Below the pieces are notes generated by a model that saw nothing but the letters and a program-made list of their open reading frames with translations, searched no databases and was not told the DNA's origin. Positions 55,520 through 64,000 of a stretch of DNA of 64,000 nt are shown here, in pieces (positions within the stretch are counted from its first letter, which is position 1; each line of letters starts with the position of its first letter). A program made the translations under genes and the position numbers. Where the stretch lies: contig NZ_JROG01000009.1 of assembly GCF_000786215.1 (NCBI RefSeq), positions 1-64,000 on the forward strand, read 5' to 3'. Origin of the DNA: Sphingomonas sp. 35-24ZXX. Lineage in GTDB: Bacteria; Pseudomonadota; Alphaproteobacteria; Sphingomonadales; Sphingomonadaceae.

Positions 55520-57433
55520 ATGGAAACCATCTTGAACGCGCCTTCCGCGCCCGCCCAGCCCGCCCCCCATAACGGTCCCAAGGACCGATTGCCCGTGCTC
55601 ATGCTCGGTGCCATCGGCGTGGTGTTCGGCGATATCGGCACCTCTCCCCTTTACGCGCTGAAGGAGAGCTTTATCGGCCCGCACCCGCTCAGCGTCGATC
55701 GGCTGCATATCTTTGGCGTGCTCAGCCTGATCTTCTGGTCGCTGATGCTGATCGTGACGATCAAATATGTGCTGGTGGCGATGCGGGCCGACAATCGGGG
55801 GGAGGGCGGGTCGTTCGCGCTGCTCGCCTTGGTGTCGCGGCACATGGGTGCCAACCGCTGGGGCGGCACTCTGGTCGTACTCGGCGTGCTGGCGGCATCG
55901 ATGTTCTATGGCGATGCCATGCTGACACCGGCGATCTCGGTGCTCTCGGCGGTCGAGGGCCTGACCCTGGTGCAATCCAACCTGGCGCCGCTGGTGGTGC
56001 CGATCGCGGTCGTCATCCTGATCGCGCTGTTCCTGATCCAGTCGCGCGGCACCGCGCGGGTGGGTGCGGTGTTCGGGCCGGTGGTGCTGATCTATTTCGC
56101 CACCCTGGCGACCCTGGGCGTCTTTAACATCGTCCAGCAGCCGCAGATTCTGGGGATTCTGAGCCCGCACTGGGCGGTCGAATTCTTCGCCCATGATCCG
56201 CGCACAGCGTTTCTCGCGATGGGATCGGTGTTCCTGGCGGTGACCGGCGCCGAAACGCTCTATGCCGATATGGGTCATTTCGGTCGCAAGGCGGTGGGGC
56301 TGAGCTGGCTGACCGTGGCCTATCCCTGCCTGATACTCAACTACATGGGCCAGGGCGCGCTGCTGCTGGGCAATCCGGCCGCGGTCGAAAACCCCTTCTA
56401 TCTGATGGCGCCCGACTGGGCCCGGCTGCCGCTGGTCATCATCGCCACGGCGGCGACCATCATTGCCAGCCAGGCGGTGATCTCGGGCGCCTTCTCGGTG
56501 ACTCACCAGGCGATCCAGCTCGGCTTTCTGCCGCGGCTTCGCACCCTGCACACGAGCGAGAAGGCGGCGGGACAGATCTATATTCCGGCAATCAACTGGA
56601 GCCTGCTGATCATGGTGCTGGTGCTGGTGCTGGGCTTTCGCGAATCGACGCGGCTGGCGTCTGCCTATGGCATTTCGGTGGTGGGCACGATGCTGATCAC
56701 CGCGGTGATGCTGGCCTTCCTGCTGTTCAAGGTCTGGGGCTGGAACCGCTGGCTCGCCACCGCGACGATCGGCGCGTTCCTGCTGGTCGACAGCATCTAT
56801 TTCCTGTCGAACATCGCCAAGATTCCCGACGGCGGCTGGTTCCCGCTGGTGGTGGCGGGCGTCCTGTTCACGGTGCTGACCACCTGGGCCAAGGGCCGCC
56901 GCCTGATGCAGCGGGGGATGGACGATGCCGCGATGCCGCTCGATGTCTTCATCCGTTCGGCCGCCTCCGCGCACCGGGTCCGCAACACCGCGGTGTTCAT
57001 GTCGGCGGCGCAGGAAGGCGTTCCGGCGGCGCTGCTGCACAATTTCAAGCACAACCAGGTGCTGCACGAACGGGTGCTGATCCTCACCGTGCATATCGAG
57101 GAGGTGCCCACGGTCGAGTCCGCCAGCCGTCTGGAGCAGAGCGATGCAGGCCAGGGCTTTCACCGGGTGATCCTGCGCTACGGCTTCATGGACGAGGTCG
57201 ACGTGCCGCGCGATCTGGCTGCGCTCGATTGCCCCGGCGGGCCGTTCGACATGATGAAGACCAGCTTCTTCCTGGGTCGCCAGAAGCTGGTCGCGTCGGC
57301 CGAAAAGCCCGGCATGGCGCTCTGGCGCGAGCATCTTTTCGCCTGGATGAGCCGCAGTTCGGAAAGCGCGATGGAATTCTTCCGCATTCCCACCAACCGC
57401 GTGGTGGAACTCGGCAGTCAGGTGCAGATCTGA
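55520..57433 (+). CDS. kup: Kup-family potassium uptake transporter
   Basis: A 637-residue K+/H+ symporter-type protein with about twelve membrane helices. The N-terminal signature LMLGAIGVVFGDIGTSPLYALKESF and the mid MGHFGRKAVGLSW, LNYMGQGALLLGNPAAVENPFY are typical. The C-terminal cytoplasmic domain is about 500-637. I use ATG 55520; longer frames read into the divergent gene's promoter. It is divergent from the KdpD/KdpE fusion 93 bases away, which suggests local control. Confidence 0.96.
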   Translation: METILNAPSAPAQPAPHNGPKDRLPVLMLGAIGVVFGDIGTSPLYALKESFIGPHPLSVDRLHIFGVLSLIFWSLMLIVTIKYVLVAMRADNRGEGGSFALLALVSRHMGANRWGGTLVVLGVLAASMFYGDAMLTPAISVLSAVEGLTLVQSNLAPLVVPIAVVILIALFLIQSRGTARVGAVFGPVVLIYFATLATLGVFNIVQQPQILGILSPHWAVEFFAHDPRTAFLAMGSVFLAVTGAETLYADMGHFGRKAVGLSWLTVAYPCLILNYMGQGALLLGNPAAVENPFYLMAPDWARLPLVIIATAATIIASQAVISGAFSVTHQAIQLGFLPRLRTLHTSEKAAGQIYIPAINWSLLIMVLVLVLGFRESTRLASAYGISVVGTMLITAVMLAFLLFKVWGWNRWLATATIGAFLLVDSIYFLSNIAKIPDGGWFPLVVAGVLFTVLTTWAKGRRLMQRGMDDAAMPLDVFIRSAASAHRVRNTAVFMSAAQEGVPAALLHNFKHNQVLHERVLILTVHIEEVPTVESASRLEQSDAGQGFHRVILRYGFMDEVDVPRDLAALDCPGGPFDMMKTSFFLGRQKLVASAEKPGMALWREHLFAWMSRSSESAMEFFRIPTNRVVELGSQVQI

Positions 57434-57444
57434 AGGAAACGCGG

Positions 57445-57477
57445 GAGCTGACGGCGCGGCGGGCGCGCTGTCAGCTC
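57445..57477. terminator. Convergent hairpin between kup and ppsR
   Basis: Inverted repeat GAGCTGAC (57445-57452) / GTCAGCTC (57470-57477) with additional GC pairing inside. It overlaps the last codons of ppsR. It can form in both transcripts; no T run. Confidence 0.6.
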
Positions 57478-58901
57478 AGCTCGTCCTTGCGCCCGATGAG
57501 ATTGCCAAGCCCGTGACGGTGCAGCTTGGAATACAGGCTCTGGCGGCTCAGCCCCAGGATTTCGGCGGCAGAAGCGCGGTTGTCCGAGGTATAGGCAAGC
57601 GCTGCCTCGATGCACATGCGCTCGATCAGATCGGTCGATTCGCGCACGATCTCGCGCAGCGGCATGCGCCCGACCAGTTCGGTGAGCTGATCGACCGAGC
57701 GCGGCAGGTCGCGGTCGGACGGCGGCAGATCGCGCACGCGGCGGCTGACGGTGCGGATGGCAAAGCCGTAATGCCCGCCCTGCGCCTCGGTCTTGACGCC
57801 GGACACCTCGATGGCTTCCTCGATCGCATCGTCGGCATGGACGATCGTGGTCGCGTTGCGCACCTGGCCGTGATCGTCCAGCTGCTTGCGCATCAGATCG
57901 ACATCGATGCCGGGGCGACCGATGAAACGGCTGAGCGGCTGGCCGGTGATCGCTTCCTTCGAGCTGCCATGCACCAGATCGACAAAGGCCGAATTGGCGG
58001 TGAGAATGTGCATCTTGCTGTCGGTGAGCACGAAGGCATCGGGCATCCGCTCGATCAGATCGGCCATCGGGCGCCGGTCACCGGTCAGATCGAATGGCGC
58101 ATCGCCGCTCGACAGGCGGATCATGAACTGGCGGCCATTGTCCTGGCGGAACGGCATCGCGGTCAGCACCATCGGCGGCTGGCCCTCGCGGATGCTGACA
58201 TCCATTTCGCAATGCTCGCCGGTCGCGGTCGCGCCGCCCAGCCGGGCGATGAGTTCGTCGCGCGAGATGCCGCCAATGACATTGGCGAGGTCGCGGTTGT
58301 CGAGGCTGCCGGCCTTGGCCTCGAACAGCCGATAGCTGGCCGGATTGGCAGCAACGATGCGGCGTGTATTGGAATCGATTACCAGCACCGGATCGGTGAT
58401 CATGTCGAACAGCAGGCGGAAGCGGGCCTCGGTCTGGCGCAGCTTGAGGTAATCGCGCTCCAGCGACTGCTGGGTCTGGAGCAGGCGCTGCTGCAGGTTG
58501 GCCCAGGCGCGCACATCGCGGCCGATGGCCATGCGCGGCTTGCCTTCGCCCAGATCGACCAGACGGTAATGGATCGGGAGATTGCCTTCGGGACCCGGGT
58601 GGTTGACCTGCCGCCAGCGGCCTGGGGCCTCGGACGGCGGAGCAGACAGCATTTCGCTGATCTTCGGACGGCTGTCGAGCGCGACCGTGTCTTCCCAGCG
58701 GCGGCCTATCCAGCCGCTGAGGTCGGGCATGTCGTCAGCACTGACGGAGATGTCGCTGATGACGCCATCGTCATCGAGCGCCAGGGCAATATCGCCTGCG
58801 GCCAGCACCAATGCGAGTGCAGCGCCGATTTCCAGAGTACCGACAACGCCTTTGAGGTCGCGGAAAGGCATAGCAATTGCTGAAAGCTCGTCCTTGTTCA
58901 T
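57471..58901 (-). CDS. ppsR: Photosynthesis gene repressor PpsR/CrtJ
   Basis: A 476-residue repressor: an N-terminal PAS-like domain, a Q-linker helix (about 135-162), PAS1 (about 163-265), PAS2 (about 282-390) and a Fis-type helix-turn-helix (SAAEILGLSRQSLYSKLHRHGLG, about 444-466). Only two cysteines exist, Cys231 and Cys430. These correspond in place to the redox pair of Rhodobacter PpsR/CrtJ. I use ATG 58901, which removes an unlikely extension overlapping ppaA. It is expected to bind the TGT-N12-ACA sites described here, with PpaA as antagonist. Confidence 0.95.
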   Translation of the reverse strand: MNKDELSAIAMPFRDLKGVVGTLEIGAALALVLAAGDIALALDDDGVISDISVSADDMPDLSGWIGRRWEDTVALDSRPKISEMLSAPPSEAPGRWRQVNHPGPEGNLPIHYRLVDLGEGKPRMAIGRDVRAWANLQQRLLQTQQSLERDYLKLRQTEARFRLLFDMITDPVLVIDSNTRRIVAANPASYRLFEAKAGSLDNRDLANVIGGISRDELIARLGGATATGEHCEMDVSIREGQPPMVLTAMPFRQDNGRQFMIRLSSGDAPFDLTGDRRPMADLIERMPDAFVLTDSKMHILTANSAFVDLVHGSSKEAITGQPLSRFIGRPGIDVDLMRKQLDDHGQVRNATTIVHADDAIEEAIEVSGVKTEAQGGHYGFAIRTVSRRVRDLPPSDRDLPRSVDQLTELVGRMPLREIVRESTDLIERMCIEAALAYTSDNRASAAEILGLSRQSLYSKLHRHGLGNLIGRKDELS

Positions 58902-58920
58902 GCCGCGCCGGGTGCGGTCT

Positions 58921-59982
58921 TCAATTCGAAAGAGCGATACGCTCAACCCCGGCAGATACAAGTTCATCGGCCAAAGCGAGTGCAGCCGTGGCATCGGGTG
59001 CGGTACCATCCGCCCCCAGCGCACGCGCGCGTTCAGGGTCATGGCCAATGGCCGGACCGCCGATCATGATCGCCAGATTGGGATTGCAGGACACGCTTCT
59101 CATCGCCGTCAGCAGTTTGGGAACGGCCGCGATAGAAAAGTCGGTGGTTACTGTCAATCCGACGACATCGAAAGACGAAGTGCTGAGCGCGCGCAGGATT
59201 TCGGACTGGTCGGGTTCGACCAAGGCCTCGACATCCCAGCCGGCCCGCTGAAAGCATTCGGAGATCATCAGCGTGCCCAGGCTGTGCTGGTCGTTGGGCA
59301 TGGTGGTGAACAGCGCGCGGTTGCTGCGCAGATGCCAGCCCGGCGTGGGCGGTGCCCAGACCGCAATGGTGCGCAGCAGCAGTTGCAGCCGCCACAGACC
59401 CATTGTCACATCGACGAAATCGCATTCGTCGCGAGTCCATTTTTCGCCCAGCTCGCGCGCGGTGGGCGCGATCAGCTCGATGAACAGGGTTTCGGGCGCC
59501 ACATCGCTGTCGAGATGATGGATAATGATGTCGGCCAGCTCATTGACCTCGTGAGCCAGCACCTGATTGGCGAAGGCTGCGATCGCGGCTTCGTCAAACA
59601 TGGGTGTTGGCGTGTCCTTGCGCATGGGCGCGGCATCGCCGGCATTTACATTGTCTGTGTTGTCGTTCGACTGGGTGCCGGACGTATCCCGGAAATCCTC
59701 GACGGCAGCCTTGCTGGCCGGCGTCACGGTGGACGACACCAGATGGGGCGAGGAATCTGCGGGAAACTGCATCATGCGCGGATCATCCTGATGGACCATC
59801 AGCAGCCGGGGAATGATTTCATCCTCGACCAGCCGACCGACATCTTCGCTCAGTCCCTGGCGCGCGAACCGATTGGAGCCGGCCTGCTCGCCATCCCAGG
59901 GCGACTCTTTCTTGCGCGAACGCGCATTGCGAAACAGTCCTGTCGTCGACCGGAATAGATCGATGCCAAAAACTGAGGCCAT
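58921..59982 (-). CDS. ppaA: PpaA/AerR-type B12-binding photosynthesis regulator
   Basis: A 353-residue protein. The C-terminal 220 residues form a helical cap plus a cobalamin-binding Rossmann domain. The motif D-x-H-x-x-G is present as D231-H233-G236 (MPNDQHSLGTLMI). Further family segments are GEKWTRDECDFVDVTMGLWRLQLLLR and IMIGGPAIGHDPERARALGADG. The N-terminal 120 residues are longer and low in conserved motifs. AerR/PpaA antagonises PpsR in a light-sensitive B12-dependent way. It forms a two-gene unit with ppsR 20 bases away. Confidence 0.92.
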   Translation of the reverse strand: MASVFGIDLFRSTTGLFRNARSRKKESPWDGEQAGSNRFARQGLSEDVGRLVEDEIIPRLLMVHQDDPRMMQFPADSSPHLVSSTVTPASKAAVEDFRDTSGTQSNDNTDNVNAGDAAPMRKDTPTPMFDEAAIAAFANQVLAHEVNELADIIIHHLDSDVAPETLFIELIAPTARELGEKWTRDECDFVDVTMGLWRLQLLLRTIAVWAPPTPGWHLRSNRALFTTMPNDQHSLGTLMISECFQRAGWDVEALVEPDQSEILRALSTSSFDVVGLTVTTDFSIAAVPKLLTAMRSVSCNPNLAIMIGGPAIGHDPERARALGADGTAPDATAALALADELVSAGVERIALSN

Positions 59983-60076
59983 TCAGACTCTCCTGGTCTC
60001 GTCGACGCATCGTGCATCGGCCTCATGGCGGGAAACTTTCTGCGCGCCCATCCTCGCCATAGCCGGATCGTACGCC

Positions 60077-60162
60077 TGTCCAGTGAGCCTGACAACCAGA
60101 GATTTGTCAAGCAAACTATACGTCAATTTAACTTGACACTTTTGGAATGGGCGGCGTAAGTT
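60077..60162. promoter_or_regulatory. ppaA/bchF divergent promoter with three PpsR-like sites
   Basis: One exact TGT-N12-ACA (TGTCCAGTGAGCCTGACA, 60077-60094) and two one-mismatch sites, TGT-N12-ACG (60105-60122) and CGT-N12-ACA (60121-60138), lie head to tail. The last ends in TTGACA (60133-60138), a candidate -35, with TAAGTT 18 bases on (60157-60162) as a weak -10 for bchF. TGTCAAG (60105-60111) and CTTGACA (60132-60138) also form an inverted repeat. Confidence 0.75.
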
Positions 60163-60195
60163 TCGGTTCTTGAAACGGGAGGCACTCTCATCCTC

Positions 60196-62045
<1,850 letters not shown>

Positions 62046-62049
62046 GACG

Positions 62050-63669
62050 ATGCAGCTGTCGGTCTGGACCTATGAAGGGCCCCCTCACATCGGGGCAATG
62101 CGGGTCGCGACCGGCATGACCGATGTGCACTATCTGCTGCACGCGCCACAGGGCGATACCTATGCGGATCTTCTGTTCACGATGATCGAGCGGCGCGGCA
62201 AGCGCCCGCCGGTCACCTACACCACCTTCCAGGCGCGCGATCTGGGCAAGGATACCGCCGAGCTGTTCCAGTCTGCCGCGCGCGATGCGGTGGCGCGGTT
62301 CAATCCCGCTGCATTATTGGTCGGGGCCTCGTGCACCGCCGAACTCATCCAGGACGACCCCGCCGGAATGGCGCAGGCGATGCGTCTGGATATTCCCGTC
62401 ATTCCATTGGAGCTGCCCAGCTACTCCCGCAAGGAGAACTGGGGAGCTTCGGAGACTTTCTACCAGATTGTCAGGACTCTCGCGGTCGGGGATTCCTCCC
62501 GCCCCGTACCGTGCCAGGCAGGTTCTCCGCGTCCCAAAGCGAACCTGCTTGGGCCGAGCGCACTGGGTTTTCGCCATCGCGACGATATCGTCGAGATCGC
62601 GAAGATTCTGGCTGCGCTCGGCATAGAGATTAACGTTACCGCGCCGATGGGGGCCAGCGCGGCAGACATAGCCCGGATCGGAGAGGCGGATTTCAACATC
62701 GTCCTCTATCCGGAAATCGCCGATACCGCCGCGCGCTGGCTGGAAAGGAACTTCCAGCAGCCGTTCACCAAGACGATTCCCATCGGCCACAACGCCACGA
62801 TCGACTTCATCCGTGAGGTCGCAACCCTGGCCAAGGTCGATCCTGCGCCGGCGCTGAACATCGCCGAAGCGCGGATGCCATGGTGGAGCCGTTCGGTCGA
62901 TTCGACCTATCTGACCGGCAAGCGCGTCTTCATCTTCGGCGATGCGACGCATGCCATTGCCGCTGCCCGGGTTGCGCGCGACGAGCTGGGCTTCGTGGTC
63001 TGCGGTCTGGGCTGCTACAATCGTGAATTCGCCCGCGACCTGCGCGCCGCCGCCGCCGAGCATGGCGTCGAGCCGCTGATCACCGACGATCATCTCGAGG
63101 TCGAGGATGCGATCGCTGCGGCCCATCCCGAACTGGTGCTGGGCACGCAGATGGAACGCCATATCGCCAAGCGGCTGTCGATCCCCTGCGCGGTGATCTC
63201 TGCGCCGGTGCACGTGCAGGATTTCCCCGCCCGGCACAGCCCGCAAATGGGCTTCGAAGGCGCCAACGTGCTGTTCGACAGCTGGGTCCACCCGCTGGTC
63301 ATGGGGCTGGAAGAGCATCTGCTCACCATGTTCCGCGACGATTTCGAATTTCATGACGGGGCAGGCGCAAGCCACCTGTCGCACGGCAGCAAGACGGCGC
63401 ATGCACCGGCGAGCCCTGCTGCCGAACCGGTCGCAGAGCCCGAAATGGCGGTTGGGCTGGACCCTATCGCGCCAGACAGCGCGGCACAGGGCAGCGATGT
63501 TCTCGAACTGGTCCGCTGGACCGCCGAGGCCGAAACCGAGCTGAAGAAAATTCCCTTTTTCGTGCGCGGCAAGGCCCGGCGGAACACCGAACGCTATGCC
63601 GAAGAGCGCGGTCTCGCATCGATATCCCTCGATACGCTCTACGATGCGAAGGCGCATTATGCCCGCTAA
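62050..63669 (+). CDS. bchB: Light-independent protochlorophyllide reductase subunit BchB
   Basis: A 539-residue partner of BchN that carries the substrate site. The N-terminal [23 protein letters not shown] and [12 protein letters not shown] place Asp36, the unusual Asp ligand of the shared [4Fe-4S] cluster. The C-terminal light-harvesting-like domain ends [37 protein letters not shown] Pro/Ala-rich linker (about 440-490) makes it slightly long. It is four bases after bchN and overlaps the bchH start. Confidence 0.97.
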   Translation: MQLSVWTYEGPPHIGAMRVATGMTDVHYLLHAPQGDTYADLLFTMIERRGKRPPVTYTTFQARDLGKDTAELFQSAARDAVARFNPAALLVGASCTAELIQDDPAGMAQAMRLDIPVIPLELPSYSRKENWGASETFYQIVRTLAVGDSSRPVPCQAGSPRPKANLLGPSALGFRHRDDIVEIAKILAALGIEINVTAPMGASAADIARIGEADFNIVLYPEIADTAARWLERNFQQPFTKTIPIGHNATIDFIREVATLAKVDPAPALNIAEARMPWWSRSVDSTYLTGKRVFIFGDATHAIAAARVARDELGFVVCGLGCYNREFARDLRAAAAEHGVEPLITDDHLEVEDAIAAAHPELVLGTQMERHIAKRLSIPCAVISAPVHVQDFPARHSPQMGFEGANVLFDSWVHPLVMGLEEHLLTMFRDDFEFHDGAGASHLSHGSKTAHAPASPAAEPVAEPEMAVGLDPIAPDSAAQGSDVLELVRWTAEAETELKKIPFFVRGKARRNTERYAEERGLASISLDTLYDAKAHYAR

Positions 63670-64000
63670 AGCCCCCTCCCAGCCCGCCCGGGGCCGCAGC
63701 GCCCCGCTCCGCGTGGTCTTCATCACGCTCGACAACCACCTGTCGGGTGCGGTCGACCGCGCCGAAGCCCTGCTGGTCAAGGATCTGCCCGGCCTGTCGA
63801 TCGGCTTCCATGCGGCGGCCGACTGGGGCCGTGACCCCGGCACCATCGATGCTGCCCGCGCCGACATCGCGCGCGCCGATATCGTCATCGCCACGATGCT
63901 GTTCCTTGAAGACCATGTCCGCGCCATCCTGCCCGCGCTCGAAGCGCGGCGCGAACAGTGCGATGCGATGCTGGGGCTGATGTCGGCCGGCGACGTCGTC
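63659..64000 (+). CDS. bchH: Magnesium-chelatase subunit BchH, N-terminal part
   Basis: The frame opens at ATG 63659, overlapping the last codons of bchB by 11 bases, and runs off the window after about 114 residues. [97 protein letters not shown] is the BchH N-terminus. BchH binds protoporphyrin IX for Mg insertion with BchI and BchD. Truncated only by the window edge. Confidence 0.95.
   Translation, partial: MPAKAPSQPARGRSAPLRVVFITLDNHLSGAVDRAEALLVKDLPGLSIGFHAAADWGRDPGTIDAARADIARADIVIATMLFLEDHVRAILPALEARREQCDAMLGLMSAGDVV

Noticed and set aside
60105-60138. FNR-type site (TTGAT-N4-ATCAA) near bchF
   Set aside because: GTCAA-N6-TTGAC is present, but in the opposite half-site orientation and with wrong spacing. 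The PpsR-type reading explains it better.

Overview
The window is GC-rich DNA from an alphaproteobacterium. It carries part of a photosynthesis gene cluster (crtC, crtD, bchG, a PucC-type gene, bchP, tspO, ppsR, ppaA/aerR, bchF, bchN, bchB and the start of bchH). It also has a detached crtB/crtI pair and short palindromic repeats of the kind common in sphingomonads. An aerobic anoxygenic phototroph of the Sphingomonadales (Blastomonas/Sphingomonas/Erythrobacter type) fits best. The genus cannot be fixed from this sequence alone.

Layout. 0-7.5 kb holds housekeeping and envelope genes: a partial gene, two small exported proteins, a His-rich helix-hairpin-helix membrane protein, galU, msrA and an RND efflux pair. 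7.6-11.9 kb holds a hemerythrin-like protein, crtB, a LOG-family gene, a GFA-family gene and crtI. 12-40 kb is a large catabolic region of at least four transcription units. It has two Rieske oxygenases, a P450, a large/small acyl-CoA dehydrogenase pair, a lipid-transfer-type thiolase with a DUF35 partner, six SDRs, two ThuA-like proteins, two MDR reductases, a single-subunit molybdopterin enzyme with a Rieske ferredoxin, a TonB receptor, a carotenoid/stilbene-cleaving oxygenase, an acyl-CoA ligase and a LuxR-type regulator. A ParDE toxin-antitoxin pair sits inside it. 40-43.5 kb has a small exported protein, two alpha/beta hydrolases and a TIGR03084-type protein.

43.6-50.5 kb is the first block of the photosynthesis cluster, in two units (crtDC and bchG-PucC-bchP-tspO-small membrane protein), each preceded by TGT-N12-ACA sites for PpsR. 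50.5-57.4 kb is a non-photosynthetic interruption with a CadC/TolB-type regulator, a tautomerase, an exported beta-helix-like protein, the K+ transporter kup and, divergent from kup, an unusual KdpD/KdpE fusion. 57.5-64 kb is the second photosynthesis block (ppaA-ppsR and bchF-bchN-bchB-bchH). These are divergent around a promoter region with three PpsR-like sites.

How the genes work together. CrtB and CrtI make the acyclic carotenoid backbone, and CrtC/CrtD hydrate and desaturate it further. BchB/N (with BchL outside), BchH and BchF make bacteriochlorophyllide, and BchG/BchP attach and reduce the tail. PpsR, antagonised by the B12-binding PpaA/AerR, is expected to repress these promoters. 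The catabolic region looks like uptake, activation, oxygenation and beta-oxidation or retro-aldol removal of a hydrophobic ring or side-chain substrate. That substrate is not identified. The most novel-looking single element is the membrane-bound, His-kinase-dead KdpD/KdpE fusion beside kup. No gap without a gene exceeds 300 bases; the longest (10124-10381 and 40335-40585) are described.
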